Assembly: GCA_021773565.1 (NCBI GenBank) | Contig: JAJFJZ010000014.1 | Location: forward strand, 1-61,896 | Reading direction: 5' to 3' | DNA length: 61,896 nt | Source of the DNA: Gammaproteobacteria bacterium | GTDB lineage: Bacteria > Pseudomonadota > Gammaproteobacteria > Pseudomonadales > Azotimanducaceae | Shown: positions 27,215 to 39,188 of the stretch, piece after piece | Position numbering within the stretch: position 1 is the first letter of the stretch | Layout of the letters: every line of letters begins with the position of its first letter | The notes under the pieces: generated by a model | The model's database searches: none | What the model saw: only the letters and a program-made list of their open reading frames with translations | What the model was told of the DNA's origin: nothing | Made by a program: the position numbers and the translations under genes

Positions 27215-28468
27215 TCACCTGGATTCGGCCTGGCCCTTCTCTGCGATCGAGCGACCCAGCGCTTCAAACACCGGAAGTTCGTCATCATGGGGCGCATACA
27301 TTGGTTTTTTACGTTTTAGCGCAGCATCAAGAAAGGGTTGCAGTTCCTCCATTTTCTTTCGTTGGCGCTCGGCATCCCGGTCTTTAAATTCCGGCATTAC
27401 TTCAGCAGCGAAAAGCTTTAGCGCATCACAGATGTGTTCGTGCCTGTTATTCCCCGCCTGCTGAATAAAGGTCACCTGATCTACGCCTGTTGCTTCAAAC
27501 TTTCTAAGATGTTCACGTAAGTCGTCCGGCGTGCCAATTCCGCCCCGCCCTCCGGATAAAGCTTCCGTCGCATCCTTTATCTGGCTATCAATGGCCTGTC
27601 CCCGTGCCGCCTGAAACTCATCCCACAAGTTCGTTCGTCCTGGTTTGTGCGCACCAAAACCATACAGACTGCCCAGGGCATAACCAAAAAACTCGAATCC
27701 TTCCAAACCTCGCCGCATGGCAGTCGCCCGATCATCGTGGCAGGAAAAACTGGAAACCATACAAATATTCGGATTGATCGCATGCCCAATGGGAACACAT
27801 TCCTCACTTTTAATGATTGAATAGTAGTCGTCTACCCAGCTACGAGCCTCCAGCGGATCTACAAAGGCAAAGGTGAGCGCTCCCATGCCCAGTCTTGCTG
27901 CCAATTTGATGGTTTCACGCTGTGAACAAGCCACCCACAGCGGTGGATGGGGCTTTTGAACGGGTTTGGGAACAATATTACGGCAAGGCATTTCAAAAAA
28001 TTCACCGGCATACCCGGGATAGGGATCCATAGCCAGCATATTACAGATCTGTTCCGTCGCCTCGAGGTAGATTCTTCGTTTTTCAGACACATCGATGTCA
28101 AATCCACCGAGTTCCAGAATTGCCGAAGATTCCCCGGTACCGAATTCCACCCGGCCGTTTGAGACGAGGTCCAGCGTAGCGATTACCTCGGCGGTTCTGG
28201 CTGGATGATTGTAATTAGGGATAACCTGGCGAATTCCCTGTCCCAGGCGAATATTTTTTGTGCGTTGTGAGCACGCTGCCAAAAATACCTCGGGAGCAGA
28301 AGAATGCGAATACTCTTCCAGAAAGTGGTGTTCAACCTCCCAGGCATAATCAATCCCCAGCTTATCTGCCAGTTCTACCTGACTAAGCGCATCCTGAAAC
28401 AGCCGAAGCTCGTCTCCCTCTTTCCAGGGCCGTGGTAGCTGGTGTTCGTAGAATATTCCAAATTTCAT
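27215..28468 (-). CDS. LLM class flavin-dependent oxidoreductase (luciferase-like)
   Basis: A 417-residue bacterial-luciferase-family flavoenzyme with the TIM-barrel signatures MKFGIFYEHQLP, YAWEVEHHFLEEYSHS, VEFGTGESS, and PHPPLWVACS. Members use reduced FMN and O2 to oxidise small organics; substrate not predictable. The frame is open to 28525, but ATG 28468 has GGAG at the right spacing and gives the family N-terminus. It is divergent from a TetR-family gene, which is a likely regulator. Confidence 0.85.
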   Translation of the reverse strand: MKFGIFYEHQLPRPWKEGDELRLFQDALSQVELADKLGIDYAWEVEHHFLEEYSHSSAPEVFLAACSQRTKNIRLGQGIRQVIPNYNHPARTAEVIATLDLVSNGRVEFGTGESSAILELGGFDIDVSEKRRIYLEATEQICNMLAMDPYPGYAGEFFEMPCRNIVPKPVQKPHPPLWVACSQRETIKLAARLGMGALTFAFVDPLEARSWVDDYYSIIKSEECVPIGHAINPNICMVSSFSCHDDRATAMRRGLEGFEFFGYALGSLYGFGAHKPGRTNLWDEFQAARGQAIDSQIKDATEALSGGRGGIGTPDDLREHLRKFEATGVDQVTFIQQAGNNRHEHICDALKLFAAEVMPEFKDRDAERQRKKMEELQPFLDAALKRKKPMYAPHDDELPVFEALGRSIAEKGQAESR

Positions 28469-28604
28469 ACATCTCCCCCAATGCCGTCCTGCAAACCTTA
28501 AGTCAATCGAATTACCGGGAAACATGCAACGCCAATTACAATCCGGAATTTCGACTAGCCTGATATATGGAATTCCAGATACATCTAAACCAACAAATTT
28601 GCTG

Positions 28605-28630
28605 CTACCGATCGTTCGTTCGTATATACT
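28605..28630 (+). promoter_or_regulatory. Putative TetR operator and -10 of the tetR gene
   Basis: The segment starting ACCGATCGTTCGTTCGTATA contains overlapping CGATCG and TTCG repeats resembling TetR-family operator half-sites and ends in the -10-like TATACT (28625-28630). Transcription would begin at about the GTG start codon of the regulator, implying a leaderless mRNA. No good -35 could be placed. Confidence 0.35.
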
Positions 28631-28636
28631 TTTCAG

Positions 28637-29200
28637 GTGGCAAAACCAAATCTGACAAAATTGGCGGTCAGCAAAGGCCTGTATTCAACATTTCGCAATG
28701 TCGGCTACGATGGTGCAACCCTGGTTGCGCTTTCACAGGCTACAGGGCTTGGAAAAGCGAGCTTGTATTATCACTTTCCGGGCGGCAAACGGGAAATGGC
28801 TGAAGAATTACTGCGCGCATCCGTTGCGGAACTGAACCAGATGGCATTCAGGCATCTGGCCAAAAAAAAGAAGCCTCCACAGGAACGACTTCAGCGATTT
28901 CTGTCGGGATTTTCGGATTATGTTTCCCAGGGCCAGGAGAATTGTCTTGCCGCCATGTTTGTACTGGGAGGCGAACGCAGTACATTTCAGGATGCAATAA
29001 AACAACAAACGGAATCATGGCTGGTGCAGTTGCGCGAAACCTACGCAAGCACCGGCCTTTCTGACAAAAAATCCCACCGCAAGGCGCTGGAGCTGTACAC
29101 CAGCCTGTATGGCGCATTGTGCGTGGCTCGTATGCTTGATGATGCAAAGGTATTTCAGCAGACCGTAAATCGGCTTGGTAAAGCCGTGGTCAGCCTCTGA
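28637..29200 (+). CDS. TetR/AcrR family transcriptional regulator
   Basis: A 187-residue regulator. The N-terminal helix-turn-helix domain (about 5-50) shows the TetR pattern FRNVGYDGATLVALSQATGL followed by GKASLYYHFPGGKREM. The ligand-binding C-terminal part is of the YxaF/LmrA type. The start is GTG at 28637 (MAKPNL). It faces the luciferase-like gene across 168 bases and probably represses one or both. Confidence 0.85.
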   Translation: MAKPNLTKLAVSKGLYSTFRNVGYDGATLVALSQATGLGKASLYYHFPGGKREMAEELLRASVAELNQMAFRHLAKKKKPPQERLQRFLSGFSDYVSQGQENCLAAMFVLGGERSTFQDAIKQQTESWLVQLRETYASTGLSDKKSHRKALELYTSLYGALCVARMLDDAKVFQQTVNRLGKAVVSL

Positions 29201-29238
29201 GCACGCATCTGTGCTCACAACACATATGCCGACTCATT

Positions 29239-30689
29239 TTATCTGAATAGTTTGTGCAGCAAGGGCAACATTTTGAGCAGTTTGTCGGGCGCATGGGCCT
29301 TGCGCCAGTTGCTTGCAACAAATTTGTTCATTTCCGAATAAGTCGGATAGATATGTATCGTACCCATTATCTTCTTCAGGCCCAGCTGGTGGGTCATTGC
29401 CATTACAAATTCGGTAATAAGCTCGCCAGCGTGCGGGCTTACAATTACTGCACCAAGAATCTTGTCCTTGCCTGGCTGCGTTAGCACCTTTATGAAACCC
29501 TCAGTCTCATCCTCAGCAATGGCCCTGTCCAGATGGGATATCTCATACCGCGTAACTTCGAACGTGATACCCGCTTGTGCCGCACTATCTTCACTCAAAC
29601 CTACCCGAGCCACTTCCGGGTCTGTAAAGGTACACCACGGCACAACTGAATAATTGGTCGTGAATTTGCGAAACATCCCGAACAGGGCATTTACTGAGCT
29701 ATACCAGGCCTGGTGAGAAGCCATATGCGTAAACTGGTAGGGCCCGGCAACATCACCACAGGCATATATATGTTTTAGACTGGTACGCTGATATTTATCC
29801 ACTACCACCGTGCCATTTGGATTTAGTTCCAAACCCAGTTCTTCAATGCCCAGAGATTCGGTGTGCGCCCGACGACCTACTGCAACAATGACCTCGTCAA
29901 AAATTATGTCCTGCTGGGCTCCATCCCGCTCAATGCGCATAAGCTGCACATCGTCCTGTTTTTGAAAAGCCACTGCTTTACTATTTGTAAGTAAGCGCAC
30001 ACTTTCGTTTACTAGCCTGTCTGACATCAGTTGGGCTACATCCGCGTCTTCGTTTGGCAGTATTCTCGGCGCCATATCCACCAGCGTGACAGCACTACCA
30101 AGCCGTTGGAAACTTTGCGCAAGCTCGCAACCTATTGGTCCTGCACCCAGCACCAGTAAGTTTTGTGGAAGCGATTGAAGCCCCCATACCGTATCAGAAG
30201 TAAGTGCTCCAACAGAATCCAGCCCCGGAATGGGTGGAATAAATGGCGTAGCACCACTTGCAATAACAATACTTTTACCCGTGATACGCTTGTCGCCTAC
30301 CTGTATCGTCCAGGGATCGTTGAACCTTGCTTCCCCCTCAATGCAATCCACGCCGAGACTCTGGAAACGCTCCATGGAATCGTTTGGCGCTATACGTGCT
30401 ATAGCGCCGTGCACCTTTGCCATCACAGCTGAAAAATCTACCTCGCCGGAACTCTTTATCCCGAATTCATCAGCAAGACGCGCACAGTGCACTTTTTTTG
30501 CACAACTGATAAGCGCTTTACTAGGAACACAACCGGTATTGAGACAATCACCACCCATTTGATGTTTTTCAACAAGCGCTACACGGGCGTTAACCGTTGC
30601 CGCGATGAGAGCTGCAATCAGACCAGCAGATCCACCCCCAATTACGACCAGATTGTAGTCAAAGGATGCTGGTTTTTTATAACTGGCCA

Positions 30690-30690
<1 letters not shown>
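29239..30690 (-). CDS. Mercuric-reductase-like FAD/NAD(P) disulfide oxidoreductase
   Basis: A 483-residue class I pyridine nucleotide-disulfide oxidoreductase. FAD-binding GGGSAGL (about 18-24), redox-active CLNTGC (about 50-55), NAD(P)-binding GAGPIGCELAQ, second FAD motif YACGDVAGP and a dimerisation domain with the C-terminal HIYPTYSE. It lacks the N-terminal HMA domain and the C-terminal CC pair of true mercuric reductases. It shares a base with the next gene (ATGA overlap). This enzyme is often paired with a TVP38/DedA protein; substrate unknown. Confidence 0.88.
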
Positions 30691-32474
<1,784 letters not shown>

Positions 32475-32491
32475 CCCTGTCCCATGCAGGA

Positions 32492-34009
32492 CTAGGGCAG
32501 GTCCCGGCACTCCAGTTTAATGCCAATACGCGCCAATTGAGTTGCCTCGGCAGACAACTCGCCACTGGATAACGCATGATTGACTAACCAGTCGTTTTCA
32601 AATCCCAGGCTAATGCTCTGTTGCGTACTGCAAATCTCCAGAAGGGGAGAATCATCATCGTTGCGACTGCGCTCCAGAATAACGGCCAGGCGCAACAAAA
32701 TGCTAAGTCTCTTCAATCGATTTTCAAGCTCCGGTAAAAAAGCGCTAAACGCTACCTCTTTGAAACCTCTTCGATGGTTTCGAACCAATAAGGCCAGCTC
32801 GGTGCGCATCCGATTGGATAGACCGGGAATTTCAGAGTGTTTTATTATATAACTTCCATGTTGGTGATAGTGCCTCACCGCAATTTGGATACCAATTTCA
32901 TGTAATTGCGCGCTCCAAATAAGTAAGTGTTTACTATCTTCCTGATTCAAATCCCAGGTGCTACCCACTGCGCTCCTCAAGTGCATTAACATCCTGCTAA
33001 CGCGCGCCACCTGTTGTTCATCCACCGCATATCTACGCATCAGACCGCCAACGCTTTCCTCCCGCAGGTTTTCATCGCCCAGAGCGGAAATCTGCTCATC
33101 CCTCATTTGTGCGGCTAAAATGAGTCCATCAAGTAGTGAGACATCGAGGTAGTCCATACGCAAAATGTCCAGCCGCGAAAACAAAGCGCATAGAATGGCC
33201 ACACCCGCTGGAAAAATGTCTTCCCGTTCTGGTTCAAGGCCCGGGATGCTCCCTCCGGTGGGCCACCTGTTTTCCATAAGGCCGGTCTCCAGCTTCTTGA
33301 GCCCTGCTCGTGAAATATCGCCAGAACCCCAGCCGTTTGCCGCCAGCACCTTCTGAATTGAATCTATCGTTCCAGAAGTGCCAATAATCTCTACATCCCC
33401 AATATTGCGCATTGAAGGCTCGATTTCAGAGAATATTTGTGATGCCCATCCCCGGGCAGCGATAAAGGCATCAGATGACGCAGCACTTCCGCAAAAAAAA
33501 CGCTCCATCAGACCCACGCATCCCACATCAAAACTCTGCGTAAACTCGGCTTCTGCCGCCTCACCAAGGGCTAACTCTGTGCTGCCACCACCTATGTCTA
33601 TTACCATTTTGGGGCTGGTCACCGGCAATAATCGGTGCAGGACTCCCAGGTAAATAAGGTGTGCTTCTGCTTCGCCTGAGATTACCCGCACTTTGCAACC
33701 CAGGATTTTCTCCGCTTGTTCGACAAAAAGCGCACTATTGCCAGCATTGCGAAGCGCGCAAGTTCCAGCAATTTCAACGGCTCCACACTCTATCGCAGCC
33801 AGTCTTTGCGCAAACCTCTCCAGACATTCCAGGCCCCGTTGTATCGCCTGTTGCGTCATCATTCCTGACTCAAGTCCCAAAGCGAGTTGCACTTTCTGTT
33901 TCATCCGTTCAACCGTTACCGTGCGAACTGCATCCGTTTCCTGAATTAACAGGTGAAAGCTGTTTGAACCCAGATCAATTGCGGCTCTGGTTACTACCTT
34001 AACTGTCAT
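32492..34009 (-). CDS. ppx: Exopolyphosphatase
   Basis: A roughly 505-residue Ppx/GppA phosphatase that removes terminal phosphates from polyphosphate. Markers: AAIDLGSNSFHLLI, the catalytic Glu in RVISGEAEAHL, IDIGGGSTEL, GTSGTIDSI, and the C-terminal HD-type part with HEIGIQIAVRHYHQHGSYI. The frame is open to 34093, but ATG 34009 (MTVKVVTRAAIDLG) gives the usual N-terminus. It is divergent from trxA. Confidence 0.93.
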   Translation of the reverse strand: MTVKVVTRAAIDLGSNSFHLLIQETDAVRTVTVERMKQKVQLALGLESGMMTQQAIQRGLECLERFAQRLAAIECGAVEIAGTCALRNAGNSALFVEQAEKILGCKVRVISGEAEAHLIYLGVLHRLLPVTSPKMVIDIGGGSTELALGEAAEAEFTQSFDVGCVGLMERFFCGSAASSDAFIAARGWASQIFSEIEPSMRNIGDVEIIGTSGTIDSIQKVLAANGWGSGDISRAGLKKLETGLMENRWPTGGSIPGLEPEREDIFPAGVAILCALFSRLDILRMDYLDVSLLDGLILAAQMRDEQISALGDENLREESVGGLMRRYAVDEQQVARVSRMLMHLRSAVGSTWDLNQEDSKHLLIWSAQLHEIGIQIAVRHYHQHGSYIIKHSEIPGLSNRMRTELALLVRNHRRGFKEVAFSAFLPELENRLKRLSILLRLAVILERSRNDDDSPLLEICSTQQSISLGFENDWLVNHALSSGELSAEATQLARIGIKLECRDLP

Positions 34010-34148
34010 ATACGGTCTCGTTTCATTCGCCTGATTCACTTGAAAGCAGGTTTTTATTAAGCAGGTGGTAAAGATCCCACCAGAACGCGCCATGGAGTGT
34101 TATAATTATTAGTCAATTTGCACAAATTCCATCAAAGGAGATTATTTA

Positions 34149-34475
34149 ATGAGCGACAATATCGTTCATGTAACAGACGCAAGCTTTCAAAGTGACGTTT
34201 TAGAAGCCGACAAACCTGTACTTGTAGACTATTGGGCCGAGTGGTGCGGTCCATGCAAAATGATAGCACCCATTCTTACCGAAATTGCCGAAGAATATGC
34301 AGGCAAATTGAAAATTTGCAAGATGGATATCGATGCCAACCAGGAAACTCCACCAAAGTTTGGCATTCGCGGGATTCCAACGCTAATGCTGTTCAAAAAT
34401 GGCGAATTAGAGGCTACCAAAGTTGGTGCCCTGTCCAAATCACAGCTTGCCGCATTTTTAGACAGCAATATTTGA
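34149..34475 (+). CDS. trxA: Thioredoxin 1
   Basis: A 108-residue thioredoxin with the active site [10 protein letters not shown] (residues 28-37), the cis-Pro in [11 protein letters not shown], and a strong AAAGGAG before the ATG. It is the general cytoplasmic disulfide reductant and lies upstream of rho, as in E. coli and Pseudomonas. Confidence 0.97.
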   Translation: MSDNIVHVTDASFQSDVLEADKPVLVDYWAEWCGPCKMIAPILTEIAEEYAGKLKICKMDIDANQETPPKFGIRGIPTLMLFKNGELEATKVGALSKSQLAAFLDSNI

Positions 34476-34814
34476 GTCTGGCAACCCACTTGACGCCGCA
34501 AGCAAAGCCGCTACACTGTAGGCGCAGTTTCAATGTAGCTCGGCGTTTTGTAACCGTGACTAAAAAAAGAACAGGTTGTTAGAAAAACTGTTTCTGAAAG
34601 TCATTAAATCAAGTGTCAGGCAAACTCCATCAACCAAGATCCGATTAACAAACCTGAGAACTGCACGTTGTTTGTTCCGCTGTACGCTTCGATCTAATTA
34701 ACTCCCCTGTAAGCACGAATAGCCAACAGCGAAAAAAGTTATGTTACGCGCATAAAACCGCGCGATTCCCATCATTCCCTAAAAATTTAAAACCTGAAGA
34801 AAACCCAAAATATT
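34476..34814 (+). promoter_or_regulatory. rho 5' leader, gene-free
   Basis: These 339 bases hold no gene. Long parts are C-rich and G-poor (for example ACTCCATCAACCAAGATCC near 34625 and ATTCCCATCATTCCCTAAAA near 34770), as at rut sites. Rho autoregulation by early termination in its own leader is known in E. coli, so a similar control here is likely, but this is inference. Confidence 0.45.
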
Positions 34815-36104
34815 ATGAATCTAACAGACCTTAAGACCAAAGCAGTAAGCGAACTTGTAGAAATGGCAGCAGAGATGGGCATTGAAAATGTAGCCCGGTC
34901 TCGCAAGCAGGAAGTAATAGCCGCTATTCTGCGCAAACATGCTAAACAGGGCGAAGACATTTTTGGTGACGGTACGCTGGAAATCCTGCAGGACGGCTTC
35001 GGCTTTCTGCGCTCAGCAGACAGTTCCTATTTGGCAGGCCCCGACGATATATACGTTTCTCCAAGCCAGATCAGACGCTTCAATTTGCGAACCGGCGATA
35101 GTATCTCGGGGAAAATTCGGCCTCCTAAAGATGGTGAACGATATTTTGCCCTACTCAAGGTTGCCGAGATAAATTTCAGTGAACCAACCGGCAAAAAACA
35201 GAAAATACTATTCGAAAACCTCACCCCTTTATTTCCCGAAGAGCCACTTGTTCTGGAACGCGGAAACGGCAGCACAGAAGACTTAACCTCGCGGATTATT
35301 GACCTGGTAGCGCCCATCGGAAGAGGTCAGCGGGGTTTAATTGTCTCTCCACCCAAAGCAGGTAAAACCCTGATTCTGCAGAATATCGCGCAATCCATCG
35401 AATCAAATTACGACGATGTGGTTTTGATTGTATTGCTGATCGACGAGCGCCCGGAAGAAGTTACCGAAATGCAACGCTCGGTGCGAGGAGAAGTGGTTGC
35501 CAGCACATTTGACGAACCGCCCTCCCGACATGTCCAGGTTGCCGAAATGGTAATCGAAAAAGCCAAGCGGCTGGTTGAACATCGTAAAGACGTAGTGATC
35601 TTGCTCGACTCAATTACCCGGCTTGCACGAGCCTACAACACTATAGTGCCAAGTTCTGGCAAGGTACTAACCGGTGGCGTAGATGCACATGCACTGGAGC
35701 GGCCAAAACGGTTTTTTGGCGCTGCGCGCAACATTGAGGAAGGTGGAAGCCTTACCATTATTGCAACCTCGCTTGTTGATACCGGTTCAAAAATGGATGA
35801 GGTGATTTACGAGGAATTTAAGGGAACGGGTAACCAGGAGTTACATCTGGAACGAAAAATTGCGGAAAAAAGGGTTTACCCGGCAATAAACGTTCGACGT
35901 TCCGGTACCAGACGAGAAGAAAAATTGATGAGCGAGGGCGACCTGCAGCGTATCTGGATACTTCGCAAAATTCTGCATGACATGGACGATGTTGCTGCAA
36001 TTGAATTTCTAATCAACAAAATGAAAGACACCAAGACCAACAACGAATTTTTTGGTGATATGAAAGGTGGCAAACAGACCAAAGCTGCCAAACTGGCTAA
36101 GTAG
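34815..36104 (+). CDS. rho: Transcription termination factor Rho
   Basis: A 429-residue hexameric RNA-dependent helicase. N-terminal RNA-binding (about 1-125) with the cold-shock-like [17 protein letters not shown], then the ATPase core with P-loop [11 protein letters not shown], Walker [17 protein letters not shown], the Q-loop [11 protein letters not shown] and the C-terminal [16 protein letters not shown]. It is slightly longer than E. coli Rho; no large insertion is seen. The stop codon overlaps the convergent hemY end by 8 bases. Confidence 0.98.
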   Translation: MNLTDLKTKAVSELVEMAAEMGIENVARSRKQEVIAAILRKHAKQGEDIFGDGTLEILQDGFGFLRSADSSYLAGPDDIYVSPSQIRRFNLRTGDSISGKIRPPKDGERYFALLKVAEINFSEPTGKKQKILFENLTPLFPEEPLVLERGNGSTEDLTSRIIDLVAPIGRGQRGLIVSPPKAGKTLILQNIAQSIESNYDDVVLIVLLIDERPEEVTEMQRSVRGEVVASTFDEPPSRHVQVAEMVIEKAKRLVEHRKDVVILLDSITRLARAYNTIVPSSGKVLTGGVDAHALERPKRFFGAARNIEEGGSLTIIATSLVDTGSKMDEVIYEEFKGTGNQELHLERKIAEKRVYPAINVRRSGTRREEKLMSEGDLQRIWILRKILHDMDDVAAIEFLINKMKDTKTNNEFFGDMKGGKQTKAAKLAK

Positions 36105-37344
36105 GTTTTTCTGGCAGGGGGATGCTCTCAAGGTTTCCGGCAAGAATCATGGCCTGTGTCATATAATCACGACCGCGCGCGTCTTCCCCGGTAGCCAGGC
36201 ATAAACGTCCCAACTCAGCGTAAATCTGAGCGGTTTTTTCAATTCGCAGGCTGGCCTCAAAATATTCCCGCGCCTGGTCCCAGGCACCACTACGCATACT
36301 AATCCGGCCAAGGCTCATCAAGAGCGCAGGATCATCAGGATGTTGTTTTAACCAGGCCTGTCCCAGGTGTAACTGTTTGGCATCATCCTTACCGTTAATC
36401 CGGCCGTACACACCCGCCAGACCTGAATGCCAGTTGTGTTTAATAGCCTTAACCAAAACGCTTTCCGCCATACCTTGCAGATCATGCGCCAGCAAAGAGT
36501 TCACGTACGCCAACACCAGCTCGGAGTTCATGCTTACCTTTTTTGGCACTTTGTCCCAGAAGGCGGGCAATGCTGCCTCCATGTTCATCTCCTGCTCAAC
36601 AAGCTCTTCTTCAGCTCGACGCAAAAGCTTGCTCCATGCAAGCATTTCCAGGTTTTGAACCTCTGTTGCATTCAAACCGTCCTGGCCTGGAGATTGATTA
36701 CGCAGGTCCACAATCAGCAAGGTCAACGCATTCCAGTCCTCCAATTGTTGATAGCACTCAGCCAACATTTTTAGAACAACTGCGTGTTTGGTGGATTGAC
36801 GGTTCAGGTCCCGCAAAGTTGCCAGGGCAGCTTCCCACTGTTCCTGGCCCAATTGCAGTTGCGATTGAACGAGCCCCACCGCAAAGCGGGAACCCGGTGT
36901 TGATTCGTGTGCCATGCGCAAAAAATTATCTCTCTCGGACAGCTCTCCCAATTTATCTGCAGCTCTCGCTGCGGCCAGATAGTTGACCAGAGGGGTTTCC
37001 GAACGGGATGCTGCCGCAACAAGTGCTTTTTTTGCTTCCAACCAGTTTCCTTCTTCCAGCAATAACAGGCCTTTTACGGAACGTGTACGTGATTTGTGCA
37101 GCAACCGTCCCTGGTTCCACGATTTCAAGCCAAGCCGTGAGTGTAAAAAGCCGGACAAAAACATCAAAATGAGACGTATCAGAAAATACAAGACTACCAG
37201 TGCCAGAAGGGCAAACCAGACACTGGTTTCCAGGCTTAGATTGTCATAAGCAACAAGTACATAACCAGAGTCCCGCGCTACCAGCGTTCCAATCAGCGCC
37301 CCCATGACAAGCGCAAGTAAAACAAATACCAGCAAGGCAATCAT
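36097..37344 (-). CDS. hemY: HemY family protein (TPR, inner membrane)
   Basis: A 415-residue protein with two N-terminal membrane segments (about 1-20 and 42-64), the HemY core with [17 protein letters not shown] and tetratricopeptide-like repeats to the C-terminus. It is the last gene of hemC-hemD-hemX-hemY. In bacteria with this operon its role in heme synthesis is not established; a scaffold or regulator is supposed. Its start overlaps the hemX stop by 4 bases. Note that this is not the Gram-positive HemY oxidase. Confidence 0.88.
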   Translation of the reverse strand: MIALLVFVLLALVMGALIGTLVARDSGYVLVAYDNLSLETSVWFALLALVVLYFLIRLILMFLSGFLHSRLGLKSWNQGRLLHKSRTRSVKGLLLLEEGNWLEAKKALVAAASRSETPLVNYLAAARAADKLGELSERDNFLRMAHESTPGSRFAVGLVQSQLQLGQEQWEAALATLRDLNRQSTKHAVVLKMLAECYQQLEDWNALTLLIVDLRNQSPGQDGLNATEVQNLEMLAWSKLLRRAEEELVEQEMNMEAALPAFWDKVPKKVSMNSELVLAYVNSLLAHDLQGMAESVLVKAIKHNWHSGLAGVYGRINGKDDAKQLHLGQAWLKQHPDDPALLMSLGRISMRSGAWDQAREYFEASLRIEKTAQIYAELGRLCLATGEDARGRDYMTQAMILAGNLESIPLPEKPT

Positions 37345-38459
37345 GATGGGTCTTCTTTGTCGCCAGATGGACCAGATCGACGTAGCTTGAGCAAATGATT
37401 AAGTGAAGCGGATATTCCAGGCAACTCAGCTGCAAGCTCTACTTTAAGTAAATACTCTATGCCAGCCAGCATACTTTTTGTTTTGCCATTGTCTGTATCC
37501 AGATATTTCGTTATCCAGGATTTACTGGACTCCAGACTTTGGTTAAACAAAACAGCATCCCTTTTGAGTAACGCCAACTGCGCACGTTCCAGCATGAGCC
37601 TCAAATTCATTTCCAGATAGGCCGCTTCATCCGGTTGTAATAGCGGCCTAAACCCTTCATCTGGATACGTCCTGAATTCAAACATGTTACCAATACGATC
37701 GAGAAACCCGCGCAAGCCACTTTGTGCGGGTGCTGATTCAACTGTTGAAGAATTTACACGGCTGTGCGTTTCGGGCTCTGTCCCAATGTATTGGGGCAAT
37801 CGTAATGGCAAAAATTCAATGTCTGTTTTGAGCGCCTCAATGCGCAGAAACAAACCCTGAAAGTCCAGTTCGTTTACATGGACAAGACTCTGCAGTTCTT
37901 CGGAAATACGCGTGCGTACACCATGCAGGGAAAAATCGTCCATTTCCTGCAGTATCAGGTCGGCACTCGTTAACAACTGAATTGTGCCACGCACATCCTC
38001 CTCCAGCAGCAAGCGATGGTTGGCTATGCGAAGCAGATATTCTATTTCTGCAAGTTTCCATTCCCTGCCTCCGGGCGGCGCACTGTTAACCGCCTCATTT
38101 ACCTGTCGCGCAAGATCGTCCTTGAGCGCGACACGCTCAGTTTCCTGGCGCTCCAGAGCGCTTTCAAGATGAGAGCTAAACTCGGAAAATCTGGCATCAG
38201 TAGATGCCCGCAAATCGTTGAACCCGGTACGTACAACATCAAGTTCAGATATTTCGGAAGAATTCGCAACCTTGTACAACAGTTCGTACGCAAGATAGAT
38301 ACTCACGCTCAGCGAGCCCATGGATAACAAAAACATCAGTACCAGCCACCAACCTGAAAAACCCTTGCGCGCACTTTTGTTTCCCTGCGCCTCTTCGGGT
38401 TGTTTACCACTTGGCTCAGGCTGTTTACCACTTGGCTCAGGCTGTTCGTTTTCGCTCAT
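37341..38459 (-). CDS. hemX: HemX (uroporphyrinogen-III C-methyltransferase-like membrane protein)
   Basis: A 372-residue protein with a disordered N-terminus of repeated QPEPSGK, one membrane helix (GWWLVLMFLLSMGSLSVSIY, about 40-60), a coiled-coil stretch and a C-terminal domain with WKLAEIEYLLRIANHRLLLE, diagnostic of HemX. It lacks the catalytic SAM domain of CobA, so a methyltransferase activity is doubtful. The N-terminus carries a perfect 21-bp duplication (38401-38442). Operon with hemD upstream (21 bases). Confidence 0.87.
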   Translation of the reverse strand: MSENEQPEPSGKQPEPSGKQPEEAQGNKSARKGFSGWWLVLMFLLSMGSLSVSIYLAYELLYKVANSSEISELDVVRTGFNDLRASTDARFSEFSSHLESALERQETERVALKDDLARQVNEAVNSAPPGGREWKLAEIEYLLRIANHRLLLEEDVRGTIQLLTSADLILQEMDDFSLHGVRTRISEELQSLVHVNELDFQGLFLRIEALKTDIEFLPLRLPQYIGTEPETHSRVNSSTVESAPAQSGLRGFLDRIGNMFEFRTYPDEGFRPLLQPDEAAYLEMNLRLMLERAQLALLKRDAVLFNQSLESSKSWITKYLDTDNGKTKSMLAGIEYLLKVELAAELPGISASLNHLLKLRRSGPSGDKEDPS

Positions 38460-38480
38460 TTTTCTGGAACTCCTGATCTA

Positions 38481-39188
38481 TCAAGCACATGAAAATAGTG
38501 TATCCAGCGCGTTACGTACGGCTTCGGAGGATGCTCCATCAGAAACGATTACCCGCTTCACGCCCGCGGCACTTGCCTGTTCGGCTACCCGTATGGACGG
38601 CAACAGGATCGGCACGCGCTCCGGCAGGTCAGATCCTGCCTCCAAAAAAAACTGTAAGCCTTCTCCGCTGGAGATTATAACTGCATCCACATCGCGAGTG
38701 TCCTGCAAAGCCGCAAGGGATGGAAGCCGTTGATACACTTCGGCCCGTCCAACTTTTGCGCCCCTGCGCTGTAATTGGGTCTGCAGGGTTTCACGACCAC
38801 CTCGCCCACAAACTATCAGAATATTTGTTCCGTTTACACGTTGTAAACCTTCCAGCGCAAGCAACCCCTCGCTGCTAGCCAGCGGCGGACACTCCGCGCT
38901 CAGCCCCAGCAGTAAAAGCTGACGTTTCGTTTCCGGCCCGACCGCATAAATTAAGGGATGATCCAAACCAGTGAGGTACGTTACCAGTTCATTTGCAAAA
39001 CGCACCGCAGCAGAGGAAACAAAAATGAACGCCGATTTGTGTTCAAGCTCCAGATTTGAGAAATCAACCGATACTGCTTCGGTACGCACCACACTGCATA
39101 CTCTCGTTTTGTAACCTGCCGCACTCAGGAAAGCAGACATAGCGTTGGCTCCAGGCTGGGAGCGCGTGATTAGTACCATGGGATTCAT
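38481..39188 (-). CDS. hemD: Uroporphyrinogen-III synthase
   Basis: A 235-residue HemD-fold protein that closes hydroxymethylbilane into uroporphyrinogen III. The family is poorly conserved; the recognisable parts are LITRSQPGANAMSAFL, FVSSAAVRFA, LIYAVGPETKRQLL, ILIVCGRGGRETL, and the C-terminal VIISSGEGLQFF. The operon position and the 4-base overlap with hemC settle the call. Confidence 0.9.
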   Translation of the reverse strand: MNPMVLITRSQPGANAMSAFLSAAGYKTRVCSVVRTEAVSVDFSNLELEHKSAFIFVSSAAVRFANELVTYLTGLDHPLIYAVGPETKRQLLLLGLSAECPPLASSEGLLALEGLQRVNGTNILIVCGRGGRETLQTQLQRRGAKVGRAEVYQRLPSLAALQDTRDVDAVIISSGEGLQFFLEAGSDLPERVPILLPSIRVAEQASAAGVKRVIVSDGASSEAVRNALDTLFSCA

